From the NCBI RefSeq assembly GCF_017498545.1, contig NZ_CP071793.1, positions 8,860,256 to 8,924,255 on the forward strand: a DNA stretch of 64,000 nucleotides, read 5' to 3'. The notes beneath the pieces were generated by a model. It saw only the letters and a program-made list of their open reading frames with translations, was not told where the DNA came from and did no database searches. Shown here piece after piece: positions 17,658 to 26,866 of the stretch. The DNA comes from Sulfidibacter corallicola. GTDB taxonomy: Bacteria; Acidobacteriota; Holophagae; Acanthopleuribacterales; Acanthopleuribacteraceae. How positions within the stretch are numbered: the first letter of the stretch is position 1; every line of letters starts with the position of its first letter. A program made the position numbers and the translations under genes.

Positions 17658-18405
17658 GCTTGAGCACCTCCTCGCTTAGGTTCTGGTATTGAAGGGCGCC
17701 GGTACTGCGCGGCGCAAAAGTGAAAATGGACTCTTTGTAGGCGGGCGACTCTTCCAGGCGCACGTTGCGGGTGATGACCGTCTGGAACACCTTGGCGCCG
17801 AATACCTCGCGAATCTGGCCGAGAATATCGCGGCCCAGCACGGTACGCTTGTCGTACATGGTCACCAGCACACCCAAAATCTCGAGTCCCGGATTCGTGC
17901 GTTTCTTGATTTTCTCCACCGTATCCAGCAGGTCGTCGGTCCCCTCCATGGCGAAGTAGGACGACTGAATCGGCACGACCAAATGGGTGCTGGCGACCAG
18001 TGCGTTGACGGTCAACAGACCCAGGGTCGGCGGTGTATCGATGAAGACGAAATCGAAATCGTTGGCGACCGAATCCAGCACGTCCTTGAGTCGATAGGGT
18101 GCTTCCAATTCGCCTTGGAGCTGCTGTTCGACGCGGGCCAGGCCGATGCTGGCCGGGGCGATCCAAAGGTTTTCGGTCTGCGTCTCGTGAATGGCGGCCT
18201 CGGCATCGCTCTCGGGATGGAGAAGCCAGTCGTAGGTAGAGCGTTCGGCCGGCTCACTCAAAAACGACATGCTGCTGTTGGCCTGCGGGTCCAAATCGAT
18301 GAGCAGCACTTTCTTGCCGGCGAAACCCATGGCAGAAGCTAAGTTGATGGCAGTCGTGGTCTTACCGACGCCGCCTTTCTGGTTCGCAATGGAGATGATC
18401 ATCAT
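17647..18405 (-). CDS. parA: ParA/Soj-family partition ATPase
   Basis: This 252-residue deviant-Walker ATPase pairs with ParB for DNA segregation. The Walker A motif is KGGVGKTTTAINLA near residue 10 with the signature lysine; the Walker A' motif is DLDPQANSSMSF near 40; the Walker B region is FVFIDTPPTLG near 120. Length and layout fit chromosomal Soj proteins without an N-terminal HTH. Start ATG 18405 has AGG five bases upstream. A 16-bp inverted repeat lies 38 bp upstream and may be an autoregulatory site. parAB is not accompanied by gidAB or dnaA here, so the location relative to the replication origin is unknown. Confidence 0.96.
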   Translation of the reverse strand: MMIISIANQKGGVGKTTTAINLASAMGFAGKKVLLIDLDPQANSSMSFLSEPAERSTYDWLLHPESDAEAAIHETQTENLWIAPASIGLARVEQQLQGELEAPYRLKDVLDSVANDFDFVFIDTPPTLGLLTVNALVASTHLVVPIQSSYFAMEGTDDLLDTVEKIKKRTNPGLEILGVLVTMYDKRTVLGRDILGQIREVFGAKVFQTVITRNVRLEESPAYKESIFTFAPRSTGALQYQNLSEEVLKRVS

Positions 18406-18442
18406 ATGTACCTAACCGATTCATGGTTTTTTAGGGTTGGGT

Positions 18443-18458
18443 CTCCTGAAATCAGGAG
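18443..18458. promoter_or_regulatory. Candidate operator upstream of parAB
   Basis: CTCCTGA and TCAGGAG are perfect 7-bp arms around AA, 38 bp upstream of the parA start. The position suits autoregulation of the parAB operon; this is inference. Confidence 0.4.
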
Positions 18459-18721
18459 CCATTTTAGCCCATCGTTTCGGGCGATGCCAGGGAACAAAAC
18501 GGCGTGAACGCGGGTGAAAGACGCAAAGCCATGCCTCACAGGCGTTGCGGGTTGTCATTTTTTTGTGAGGGTGAGATCGACAAACCTGGACGATTCACGA
18601 CCGCGCCCACCGGTCGACGGGGCCTCGGCCGCGAACGCAACCCGAGCCTGCCCCTTGGGGAGCCGGCGCACCCAAGTCACCCGCGCGACAACCTGCCACC
18701 CGTAACTCCAAATGGGAGAAA

Positions 18722-18735
18722 GTCGGCATGCCGAC
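18722..18735. repeat. Recurring palindrome copy, 3' of miaB
   Basis: GTCGGCATGCCGAC is the core of the 18-bp palindrome found in fuller form at 21193 and 21583. It lies ten bases beyond the miaB stop. Confidence 0.7.
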
Positions 18736-18744
18736 ATGGGCGAT

Positions 18745-20127
18745 TCAGGCGGTGGCGATCTCCACCGGCACTTGTTCGGCCAGGTGCTTCACCTGGTGGT
18801 CCGTCAACTTGCCGCGCAGGGTGTGCAGGCCGGTGTCGACGATGTCGACGTTGACCGGCTGCCCGTAAAAGCGCTCGGGGTTGCCGATTTCGGACTCGAC
18901 GTGCACGAGAATGTTGTCCCGGGTCCGGCCCGCGATGGGATAGCGATCCCCTGGCTTGACGGTGTCGACGAGGATGTTGGCGGCCTTGCCGACGCGGGCA
19001 TCCATCAGTTCTTTTTGCACTTCGGCCTGGTGCTGTTGAAGAATCTTCAACCGGTACTGCTTCTCTTTCAGCGGTACGGGGTCCCCGTGTTTGACCGCTC
19101 CGGTTCCTGGCCGTTCGGAGTAGGAAAAGGAGAAGATGCGGTCGTAGCCCACTTCGTCCAACAGCGTCACGGTATCCCAGAACTCGTGCTCCTTCTCGCC
19201 GGGAAAGCCGACGATGAAGTCGGAGGTCAGGCTGAACGGCACGCCGTCGAGCACCTCGCGAATCATGGCCACTTTGTCGAGGTACAGCTCGCGCGTATAC
19301 TCACGGCCCATGCGCTTGAGGATGCGGCTGTTGCCGGACTGGGCCGGCAGGTGGATGTTGGTGGCGACCTTGGGGCAGTCGCGAATGGCCTCGATCACTT
19401 CGCGATCGAAGTCCTTGGGGTGCGGCGAGACGTAGCGAATGACCTCGATCCCCGAAATATCGTTCAGCGCGCGCAGCAGGTACGCGAAATTGACGGAGCT
19501 GAAATAGGAGTTGACGTTCTGACCCAGCAGCTCGATCTCCTTGTAACCGGAATCGGCCAAGCGGGCGACTTCGTCGCGGATGTCCTGCCAGGGGCGGCTG
19601 CGCTCGCGACCGCGGGTGAAGGGCACGATGCAGTAGGTGCAGTAATTGTCGCAGCCTTCCATGATGGTGACGCGGCCGCGCAGGCTGGAGCTGCGCTTGG
19701 GCAGGCTGGCGGGGAACAGGTGGTTCTTGGGATCCTTGTGGGTGTCCACCTGGCGCCCCTGGTGGCCGTGGATGCCGTCGATCATGTCCGGCAGTTTTTT
19801 GAGGGCCTGGGTGCCCAGGACCAGGTCCACATAGGGGGCGCGATCGAAGATATGGCCGCCGTTCTGTTGGGCCACACAGCCGGCGACGCCGATCAGCATG
19901 TCGCCGTCGCGCTGTTCCTTGACCTTTTTCAATACGCCGAGGCGAGAGAAGACTTTTTCTTCGGCTTTCTCGCGAATGGTGCAGGTGTTGAGCAGGTAGA
20001 CATCGGCCTGGTCGACTTCAGAGGTGGGCTCGTACCCCATTTCCGAGAGGATGCCGGCCATTTTCTCCGTGTCGTGCTCGTTCATCTGGCAGCCCCAGGT
20101 TTCGATGAAGTAGTGCTTTTTGGTCAT
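18745..20127 (-). CDS. miaB: tRNA-2-methylthio-N6-isopentenyladenosine synthase (MiaB), radical SAM
   Basis: This 460-residue methylthiotransferase modifies A37 of tRNAs reading UNN codons, using two 4Fe-4S clusters and SAM. The N-terminal UPF0004 domain has ETWGCQMNEHDTEKM with its cluster Cys, plus LLNTCTIREKAEEKVF and GVAGCVAQQNG. The radical SAM motif is MEGCDNYCTYCIVPFTRG (CxxxCxxC, about residues 154-161). A C-terminal TRAM domain ends with GQPVNVDIVDTG. Start ATG 20127 (MTKKHYF) has AGGGA seven bases upstream; 13 extra in-frame codons upstream are not supported. Palindrome copies flank the gene at 18722 and 20221. Confidence 0.97.
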   Translation of the reverse strand: MTKKHYFIETWGCQMNEHDTEKMAGILSEMGYEPTSEVDQADVYLLNTCTIREKAEEKVFSRLGVLKKVKEQRDGDMLIGVAGCVAQQNGGHIFDRAPYVDLVLGTQALKKLPDMIDGIHGHQGRQVDTHKDPKNHLFPASLPKRSSSLRGRVTIMEGCDNYCTYCIVPFTRGRERSRPWQDIRDEVARLADSGYKEIELLGQNVNSYFSSVNFAYLLRALNDISGIEVIRYVSPHPKDFDREVIEAIRDCPKVATNIHLPAQSGNSRILKRMGREYTRELYLDKVAMIREVLDGVPFSLTSDFIVGFPGEKEHEFWDTVTLLDEVGYDRIFSFSYSERPGTGAVKHGDPVPLKEKQYRLKILQQHQAEVQKELMDARVGKAANILVDTVKPGDRYPIAGRTRDNILVHVESEIGNPERFYGQPVNVDIVDTGLHTLRGKLTDHQVKHLAEQVPVEIATA

Positions 20128-20590
20128 GGTCTTGTCCCTAAGAAATGAAGTCGTGCGGCCGGTCACGGAGCGCGGCGCAACTGACAGTTATATCGCGAAA
20201 GGCTCGACCCCGCAAGCGACGATGTCGGCGTGCCGACATCGAGCGATCGGGTGCCGGCGGAGGTGCAGGAGGTGCGCGCGGACATCGCGATGAACAACCC
20301 CCTGCCCGGGTCACGCCGGAGGTGTGAGTGGACGTTGCCGGGCTGGTAGCGATACTCTGGGACGTGGTTTGGGATGGTCATTGGCCGTGATCGAACGGAT
20401 GCGTGGATGCTCTCCGTTGCGGTCAACCGAATGCTTGGATGCATTCGGTTGGCCGCGATGGTGCCCATCCCAGCATACCGCATGGTTGGGATGGGCACCT
20501 GCTCCGGGTCGCGTTGACGGTGCGACCGGACGTCCCTCGGGATAGGCACCTGCTCCGGGTCGCGCTGAAGGTGCGACCGGACGTCACCCG
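20128..20590. repeat. Palindrome copy and 33-bp family A units upstream of miaB
   Basis: 20221-20240 is GATGTCGGC-GT-GCCGACATC. About 20380-20480 carries family A units (GAATGCTTGGATGCATTC and neighbours). At about 20500-20590, CTGCTCCGGGTCGCG with GGTGCGACCGGACGTC appears twice in tandem (period about 58 bp). No gene is supported. Confidence 0.7.
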
Positions 20591-20597
20591 GGACCAC

Positions 20598-21130
20598 AAC
20601 TTATTTAAAACGCGCGCCTTGGCGCGCCACCAGCAGGGACCCTGTAAGGGTCACACAATACAGCGAAGGGTGAGGTGCCGTAGAGGCACCGTAACCCTGG
20701 TTGCCTGGGGTTCCCGCATCCAGCCCTGAAGGGGCGGCTCCGCGAAAGGTTCTCGGACATGACGGGAACCCCGCGTGGGTCATCCGATTATGACGGGAAC
20801 CCTGGGAGATCCGGTCCTGACGGGAACTCCGCGAGGGCCATCCGAACTTGGCGGGAACTCCGCGAGGCGCTTCGTAGTCCCGCCCCGTTGGGGCTGGGGT
20901 TCGGGAACTACCGAGGACCAGGGTTGCGTCGTCGTTCCGACTCCTTAACCGGACCGCCGGACCGCCTCCGCTGTATGGTGCCGTCCCTTCAGGACGTCCG
21001 GTCGCACCTTCAGCGCGACCCGGGTCGAACCCATCCCAACGATGCGTCTTTCGGGATGCCCGTTATGCTTGGTCACCCGAATGCTTGGAAGCTCTCCGTT
21101 GGTGGCAATCCCTCGTGGATGGCCGCCAAT
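20598..21130. repeat. Second composite element: inverted B arms around C-type array, then A units
   Basis: The left arm at 20598-20750 has ACGCGCGCCTTGGCGCGCC, CAGGGACCCTGTAAGGGTC, ACAGCGAAGGG, TAACCCTGGTTGCCTGGGG and CAGCCCTGAAGGGGCGG. The core at about 20755-20870 repeats GACGGGAACYCC and related 32-bp units. The reversed arm at 20870-21030 includes CCAGGGTTGCGTCG and CCCTTCAGGACG. Family A sequence (GAATGCTTGGAAGCTCTCC) follows at about 21075. The layout matches 15880-16552. Confidence 0.8.
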
Positions 21131-21192
21131 GGAACACATCCCATCAAGAGTCAACACGGACAGAGACGCGGGTGGCCTAAACCGCCTGCCCG

Positions 21193-21210
21193 ATGTCGGC
21201 ATGCCGACAT
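21193..21210. repeat. Perfect 18-bp palindrome ATGTCGGCATGCCGACAT
   Basis: This is a full copy of the recurring palindrome in the gap downstream of dnaE. Further copies are at 18722 (core only), 20221 (two central changes), 21585 (extended to 32 bp), 13132 (degenerate) and 52684 (one mismatch). Confidence 0.85.
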
Positions 21211-21326
21211 TGGGTTTCCCGCCGGCATCACGACGGCTCTATCCCAACAGATCCGCAATCCGGTTTTGGGAATTGAGGGCTTCGCTCTCGATCAGGTCGC
21301 TTCGTTTGAAGTGAGTGGCTTCGATT

Positions 21327-21563
21327 GGTTCACCAAGCTGGTGAACCTACAGGCCGTTCGTCGCTCTTTGGATGCGGGGACTTCTGACGGCTCGGCTTCG
21401 GACTGGGATGTCGGGCCGGCGGCCCAACCTACCGGCAGTTCGTCGCTCTTTGGATGCGGGGACTTCTGACAGTTGGGCTTCGGACTGGGATGTCGGGCCA
21501 GCGGCCCAACCTACCGGCAGTTCGTCGCTCTTTGGATGCGGGGACTTCTGACGGTTCGGCTTC
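21327..21563. repeat. REP-like hairpins and 82-bp tandem array 3' of dnaE
   Basis: The hairpin GGTTCACCA-AGC-TGGTGAACC followed by TACAGGCC is at 21327-21347. A unit starting GTTCGTCGCTCTTTGGATGC recurs at 21356, 21438 and 21520 (period exactly 82 bp), each of the first two ending in a GGGCC/GGCCC hairpin followed by AACCTACC. The reverse complement of each hairpin begins GTAGGTT. Confidence 0.85.
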
Positions 21564-21577
21564 GAGGGACGGCTTCC

Positions 21578-21609
21578 GACGCCAATGTCGGCATGCCGAC
21601 ATTGGCGTC
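21578..21609. terminator. 32-bp perfect palindrome overlapping the dnaE stop codon
   Basis: Bases 21578-21593 and 21594-21609 are exact reverse complements, with ATGTCGGCATGCCGACAT as the centre. The palindrome reaches into the dnaE stop codon. It could act as a transcription-end hairpin for dnaE, but no T-run follows on the minus strand, so a protein-binding role is equally possible. Confidence 0.5.
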
Positions 21610-24600
21610 AGTAGCGCAACAGCATCTTTATTTTTCCGTTTTCCTGGGTGAACCGCGACAGGGCACTGCCCGGCTCCACGTTCAACGACTGGGGTTTGAT
21701 CACGGTCTTGTACTTGCCGTCCACCTGCACTTCGAAATAGACCTGGCACTCGCCAGGACTGCCCTTCAGCTCCTGGTGCAGTCGCGACAACAGGCCCGCG
21801 TCCACCTCGCTGGCGTCGAATTGGAACACGCAGGATCGTACCCGTTTGGCCTCCCACTCGGTCAGCTCCCAGGCCTCCTGCAACTGCACGCTCGGTTTGT
21901 CGTTGCGGAAGTCCACCCGGCCCTTGATCACCAGCAGCGCCTCGTCCGCCAGCAGGTGCTTGAACTTTTCATAGCTCTTGGGGAACACGACCACGTCCGC
22001 CACGCCATAGAAATCTTCCAGCGTCAGGAAGGCCATCATGTCGCCCTTTTGAGTCGTGATCTTGCGGACCGACTGCACCAGGCCGCCGATGATGACCTCG
22101 TTGCCCGCCGCCGTCTTTTCCAGGTCCCGCGTGTACCCGGTCGCGTGTTTCTTGAACAGCTTTCGGTAGGCCTCCAGCGGGTGGCCCGAGAGGTAGAACC
22201 CCAGGGTCTCCTTCTCGAAGTCCAACTTTTCCTTGTCCGGCCACTCGTGCTCGCCGAATTTGACGTAACACCGCTCCCCTACGTCTTCACCGAACAAGTT
22301 GTCCTGGCCGCCCTTGGCTTCCTTCTGGATCTGTTGGCCCCAGCCGTGCAAATCCTCGATGGCGTCGAACATGGCCCGCCGCGGCAGCTCCATGAAGTCG
22401 AACGCGCCGGATTTCACCAAAACTTCGATCACCTTTTTGTTGACCTTGCGCAGGTCCACTTTTTCGAAGAAGTCCACCAGCGAGTCGATGCTCTCCTCCC
22501 GCTTGACCTCCATGATCGACTCGAGCGCGTTGTCGCCCAGGCCCTTGATCGCACTCAACGCAAAGCGGATGTTGTTTCCCTCGCAACTGAACTTGTCGCG
22601 CGAGCGACGAATGTCCGGCGGCAGCATTTTGATGCCCATCTGCCGCAACTTTTCCACGTAGTTGACTACCTTGTCCGTGTTGTCTTTATCGAGCGTCAGC
22701 AAGGCGGCCATGAACTGGACCGGATAGTTGGCTTTCAGGAAGGCCGTTTGATAGGCCACCAGGGCGTAGGCCGCCGAGTGCGATTTGTTGAAGCCGTACT
22801 TGGCGAACTCGGCCATCTTGTCGAACAGGCCACCGCACACGTCCTCCGGGTACCCCTTTTTACTGGCGCCCTCCAGGAACTCCAACTTCTTTTGGGCCAT
22901 GACCTCGGCCTTCTTCTTACCCATGGCGCGGCGCAACAGGTCCGCGCCGCCCAGGGTGAAGCCGCCCACGACCTGGGCGACCCGCATGACCTGCTCCTGG
23001 TACAGGATAACGCCGTAGGTCTCTTCGAGGATGTCTTCCAGGACGGGGAGCTCGTAATGGGCTTCGGCTCCGTGGGCACCCTCGATGAAGGTGTCGACCA
23101 TGCCCGATCCCAGCGGACCTGGCCGGTAGAGCGCGTTGAGGGCGATGAAATCCTCGAAGCGTTTGGGTCCCAGGCGGATCAGCAGGTTTTTCATTCCGTC
23201 GGATTCAAACTGGAACACCCCGTCCGTTTCGCCTTTGCAAAACAGCTCGTAGGTTTTGGGATCGTCGAAGCTGGTGATCGTGTTCAGGTCCACCTCTTCA
23301 CCGGTGGTCTCCTTGATGTTGGCCAGCGCGGTGGAAATCACCGTCAGGGTCTTCAGGCCCAGGAAGTCCATCTTCAGCAGGCCGATCTGCTCGGCCTCGT
23401 CCTTGGCGTACTGAAGGCTGATGGTGCCCTTCTTCGGATCCTTGTAGATCGGGCCCCAGTTGGTCACGTCGCCAGGGGCGATGATGACCCCGGCCGCGTG
23501 CACCCCCGTGTTGCGGCTGAGGCCCTCCACCTTGATACTCAGGTCGATCAGTTCCCGGATCCGGTCGTCCTTCTCGTATTCCTCGTGAAATTCCGGGCTT
23601 TGGTCCAACGCCTTGGGTAGGGTGATGCCCAGGTCTTCCGGTACCAGCTTGGCGATTCGGTTCGTTTCCTGCGGCGAGAACCGCAGCGTACGCCCCACGT
23701 CCTTGATGGCCATGCGGGCCTTCATGGTACCGTAAGTGACGATCTGACAGACGTTTTCACGCCCGTACTTCTCCGTCACGTAGTCGATGACTTCGCCACG
23801 CCGGTCCTGGCAGAAGTCGATATCGACATCCGGCATGGTGACCCGCTCTTTGTTGAGGAAGCGTTCGAACAGGAGATCGTACTGCAAGGGGTCGATATCG
23901 GTGATTTCCAGCGAGTAGGCGACCAGGGAGCCGGCCGCCGAACCGCGGCCCGGACCCACCGGCACGCCCATTTCCTTGCCTTTGCGGATGAAGTCCCAGA
24001 CGATCAAGAAGTAGCCGGGAAATCCCATGTCGTTGATGACCTGGATTTCTTCCTTGATGCGCTCGTAGTATTCCGGCCACTCCTTGCGCAGCACGCCCTT
24101 GTCCTTCATTGGTTCCAGCACGGTGCGGCGGCGGTTCTCGAAGCCTTCCAGGCTGACGTGCTCCAGGTAGGTTTCCAGCGTGTGGTTTTCGGGAATGTCG
24201 AAAAGCGGGAGCTGGTATTCCTCCATCAACTTGAACTCGATCATGTCGGCGATTTTGACCGTGTTCTCGACCGCTTTTTCGTACCCCTTGAAGATCTCGT
24301 ACATCTGCTCCGGGGTCTTGAAATAGTATTCGTTGTTGGGGAAGCGCCACCGGCTGTCGTCGTCGCGGAACGCGTTGGACTGAATACACAACAGAACGTC
24401 GTGCACCTCGGCATCGGGTTGTTCCAGATAGTGCACGTCGTTGGCCGCGACACATCCCACGCCCAGCTTTTCCGCCATCCCGGCCAGGACCGGAATCATC
24501 TGGATTTCCTCGTCCTGAAAATGATTTTCCAGCTCGATGAAGAAATGCTCCGGCCCGAACAGATCGCGCAGGCGCTTGGCGTAGGCGAAGGCCTCGTCGT

Positions 24601-25072
24601 AGCGGTTGGCTTTCAGGTGCTGGGGGATGTAGGCACCCAGGTCGCCCGAAAGGCAGATCAAGCCCTCGTGGTACTTTTCCAAGAGTTCCCAATCCACGCG
24701 CGGCTTGTAGTAAAAACCTTCCGTGTAACTGGTCGACACCAGCTTGCAGAGGTTCTGGTAGCCCGTCTGGTTCTTGGCGAGCAGGATCAGGTGGAAGCTC
24801 TCGCGCATCCCGCCGCGATCCGCTTTCGAGCGTTTGATCTTTTCGTGCCGCGAGGATTCCGTGAGGTTCACCTGACAGCCGAGGATCGCCTTGATCCCCG
24901 CCTTCCGACACTCGTTGTAGTGGCGGATGGCGCCGAACATGTTGCCGTAGTCCGTGTTGGCCAGGGCGGTCATGCCCAGCTCCTTGGCCTTGGCAACCAA
25001 CTGCGGGATTCGGCAGGAGGCGTTCAACAACGAATATTCGGTGTGAACGTGCAGGTGAACAAAAGAACTCAT
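21608..25072 (-). CDS. dnaE: DNA polymerase III alpha subunit (DnaE)
   Basis: This is the replicative polymerase catalytic subunit, 1154 residues, close to E. coli DnaE (1160). Its PHP domain begins HLHVHTEYSLLN; Tyr42 in ANTDYGNMFGA replaces the usual His of TDHGNMFG, so PHP metal activity is probably reduced. Polymerase signatures: GRGSAAGSLVAYSLEITDID (about 363), PDVDIDFCQDRR with catalytic Asp-x-Asp (about 415), and the conserved GLSRNTGVHAAGV. Helix-hairpin-helix and OB-fold parts follow (IIGGLVQSVRKITTQKGDMM near 1000). Start ATG 25072 has AGAGG eight bases upstream; a TTG one codon earlier is less likely. A 14-bp palindrome precedes the ribosome site. Confidence 0.98.
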   Translation of the reverse strand: MSSFVHLHVHTEYSLLNASCRIPQLVAKAKELGMTALANTDYGNMFGAIRHYNECRKAGIKAILGCQVNLTESSRHEKIKRSKADRGGMRESFHLILLAKNQTGYQNLCKLVSTSYTEGFYYKPRVDWELLEKYHEGLICLSGDLGAYIPQHLKANRYDEAFAYAKRLRDLFGPEHFFIELENHFQDEEIQMIPVLAGMAEKLGVGCVAANDVHYLEQPDAEVHDVLLCIQSNAFRDDDSRWRFPNNEYYFKTPEQMYEIFKGYEKAVENTVKIADMIEFKLMEEYQLPLFDIPENHTLETYLEHVSLEGFENRRRTVLEPMKDKGVLRKEWPEYYERIKEEIQVINDMGFPGYFLIVWDFIRKGKEMGVPVGPGRGSAAGSLVAYSLEITDIDPLQYDLLFERFLNKERVTMPDVDIDFCQDRRGEVIDYVTEKYGRENVCQIVTYGTMKARMAIKDVGRTLRFSPQETNRIAKLVPEDLGITLPKALDQSPEFHEEYEKDDRIRELIDLSIKVEGLSRNTGVHAAGVIIAPGDVTNWGPIYKDPKKGTISLQYAKDEAEQIGLLKMDFLGLKTLTVISTALANIKETTGEEVDLNTITSFDDPKTYELFCKGETDGVFQFESDGMKNLLIRLGPKRFEDFIALNALYRPGPLGSGMVDTFIEGAHGAEAHYELPVLEDILEETYGVILYQEQVMRVAQVVGGFTLGGADLLRRAMGKKKAEVMAQKKLEFLEGASKKGYPEDVCGGLFDKMAEFAKYGFNKSHSAAYALVAYQTAFLKANYPVQFMAALLTLDKDNTDKVVNYVEKLRQMGIKMLPPDIRRSRDKFSCEGNNIRFALSAIKGLGDNALESIMEVKREESIDSLVDFFEKVDLRKVNKKVIEVLVKSGAFDFMELPRRAMFDAIEDLHGWGQQIQKEAKGGQDNLFGEDVGERCYVKFGEHEWPDKEKLDFEKETLGFYLSGHPLEAYRKLFKKHATGYTRDLEKTAAGNEVIIGGLVQSVRKITTQKGDMMAFLTLEDFYGVADVVVFPKSYEKFKHLLADEALLVIKGRVDFRNDKPSVQLQEAWELTEWEAKRVRSCVFQFDASEVDAGLLSRLHQELKGSPGECQVYFEVQVDGKYKTVIKPQSLNVEPGSALSRFTQENGKIKMLLRY

Positions 25073-25087
25073 CAAACAACCTCTTTA

Positions 25088-25101
25088 TAATCAATTGATT
25101 A
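25088..25101. promoter_or_regulatory. 14-bp palindrome upstream of dnaE
   Basis: TAATCAATTGATTA is a perfect palindrome 16 bp upstream of the dnaE start, overlapping an AT-rich stretch that could be its promoter. It may be an operator; no factor is assigned. Confidence 0.4.
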
Positions 25102-25351
25102 CGTAAAATTGCAAATGTCGGGAGAATCCGACGTCGAGCCATTGCGGCCAGGGGTGGCAGAGCGCGTCATTCGTTGGTCTCGCGGCTCCGAGACCCTTCC
25201 CTGTCGAACCTGTGGCTCTTGATGTTGATGTACTATAGCCCGCCGCATGGGCTCGCGCCAAACGTTTCGGGCGCCCCTGCGGAGACCATCCGATCGCCGT
25301 GCGATCGGGCTCGGAGCGGTTTATATAACCCTTTTATTTCAAGAATATGGA

Positions 25352-26239
25352 CTATTTTAGGTTGATTTCACCCAAAAAGCGGTCGTTGTTCCGCCAGTTC
25401 TCGCTGACCTTGACGAACAGGTCCAACTCCACCGGTTTTTTCAAGAGTTCGTGCAGGGAACGTTGTGCGCCCCGGCGGATTTTGCTGATCATGGAGCCCT
25501 GTTGGCCCAGGACGATGCGCCGCTGGCTGGCTTTTTCGATGTAGATGACCGCGCCGATTTCGTACGTCTCACGCGCTTCGTCGTATTGAAAAGATTCGAT
25601 GGCGACGGCCGCGGCGTGCGGAAGTTCTTCGCGTGTGTAGTGCAGGATCTTTTCCCGAATCAGTTCCTGCGCCATGAACCGAATGGGTTGATCGGTCAGC
25701 ATGTCGTCCTGGAACAGGAATTCGCCCTCCGGTAGATAGGAGGCGATGATCGACATCAAATGATCGCGGTTGTCACCGGTCTTGGCCGAAATCGGAATCA
25801 ATTCTTTCGGTTGGAATTCCTTGTGGATCGTGTCCAGGGTCGGCAAGACTTTCGACTTGTTGACCAGGTCCATTTTGTTGGCGACCACGATGATCGGGAT
25901 ATCGAGTTTGCCCAGCATCTCGTGGACGAAGCGATCGCCTGAACCAAGAGGTACCGAAACATCGATGAAATGGAGGATCAGGTCGGCGTCGCCGACGCCT
26001 TGGTTGACCAGGCGCATCATCACGCGGTTCATGGCGTGATTCGGTTTGTGGATGCCTGGCAGATCGAAAAACCCGATTTGGAGATCGTCGCCGTGGTAGA
26101 CGCCAAGGATGCGGTTCCGCGTGGTTTGGGGTTTGTCGGACACAATGCTGACTTTTTCGCCCAACACAGCATTGAGAAAAGTGGATTTGCCGGCGTTCGG
26201 GCGGCCGGCAAGCGCGATGTAACCGCATCGTTTGGTCAA
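25352..26239 (-). CDS. era: GTPase Era
   Basis: This 295-residue essential GTPase binds the 3' end of 16S rRNA and helps 30S assembly. The G domain shows G1 GRPNAGKST, switch region KPQTTRNRI, G3 DLPGIHKP, G4 NKMD and G5 SAKTG. The C-terminal KH domain includes VLGQQGSMISKIRRGAQRSL (about 240-260) and ends ELDLFVKVSENWRN. Start: TTG 26239, directly preceded by a strong GGGAGGA five bases upstream and by the correct N-terminus of the family (TKRCGYIALAG). The frame remains open upstream to 26404, but that part has no family similarity and runs toward repeat DNA. It lies 280 bp upstream of dnaE on the same strand. Confidence 0.97.
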   Translation of the reverse strand: MTKRCGYIALAGRPNAGKSTFLNAVLGEKVSIVSDKPQTTRNRILGVYHGDDLQIGFFDLPGIHKPNHAMNRVMMRLVNQGVGDADLILHFIDVSVPLGSGDRFVHEMLGKLDIPIIVVANKMDLVNKSKVLPTLDTIHKEFQPKELIPISAKTGDNRDHLMSIIASYLPEGEFLFQDDMLTDQPIRFMAQELIREKILHYTREELPHAAAVAIESFQYDEARETYEIGAVIYIEKASQRRIVLGQQGSMISKIRRGAQRSLHELLKKPVELDLFVKVSENWRNNDRFLGEINLK

Positions 26240-26866
26240 AGAATCCTCCCTGAGAAAGGCACCGAAAAGCCATGCGAGGCTTCCGGAGCGAACCCATCCG
26301 GCCGCGCCCGAGATGACGATGCGCGGTGTAGGGTCGAAAACCGATGAGGCAACGCCATCGGCTTCCGCATCATACACGATCGACGGTATCGGCGCATCAA
26401 CCAACCCGTGTATGCTGGGATGGGTACCATCGCGGTCAACCGAATGCTCGATTGTTCACCGTACGCGGCCAATCCTGAAGGGATGGCCGGCCGTATGTTT
26501 GGACCACCATACATAAAAACGCGTGCCGTAGGCACGCCACCAGCGGGCGTCCTGAAGGGACGACACAGTACAGCGAAGGGTGAGGTGCCGTAGAGGCACC
26601 GTAACCCTGGTTGTTGGGGGTTCCCGAACCCCAGCCCCAACGGGGCGGAACGATGCGAGCCGTCGCGGAGTTTGCGTCAAGTTCGGACGGCCCAATGCGG
26701 AGTTTCCGTCACCTCCGCGGAGTCCATCGCAAAGTTTGCGTTAGTGCGAAAAGCCCTCGCGGAGCCGCCCTTCCAGGGCTCAGGGCTGGATGCTCGAAAT
26801 AAATCGAAAAATCGGAAGCACGACGCACGAGCCTCCGAACCATTGCATTCAGAATGCGTTACCGAA
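26240..26866. repeat. Gap upstream of era: family A units and a family B arm
   Basis: About 26405-26490 holds family A (CGAATGCTCGATTGTTC, ACGCGGCCAATCCTGAAGG). 26511-26660 holds a B arm (ACGCGTGCCGTAGGCACGCC, GGCGTCCTGAAGGGACGAC, ACAGCGAAGGG, TAACCCTGGTTGTTGGGGG). A degenerate C-like region (TTGCGTCAAGTTCGGACGG) runs to about 26780, ending in a partial reversed arm (CCTTCCAGGGCTCAGGGCTGG). No gene was found. Confidence 0.75.

Larger units (their letters stand above)
18406..18744. other. Intergenic region between miaB 3' end and parA start
   Basis: It contains an inverted repeat at 18443-18458 (CTCCTGA, AA, TCAGGAG) close to parA, and GTCGGCATGCCGAC at 18722-18735, ten bases past the miaB stop. 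No gene was found. Confidence 0.6.

Noticed and set aside
16830..18744. Canonical parS near parAB
   Set aside because: No TGTTTCACGTGAAACA-like sequence was found; only the different palindrome at 18722 and the repeat at 18443.
21473..23620. 715-codon open frame antisense to dnaE
   Set aside because: Codon-bias shadow of dnaE with no recognisable domain.
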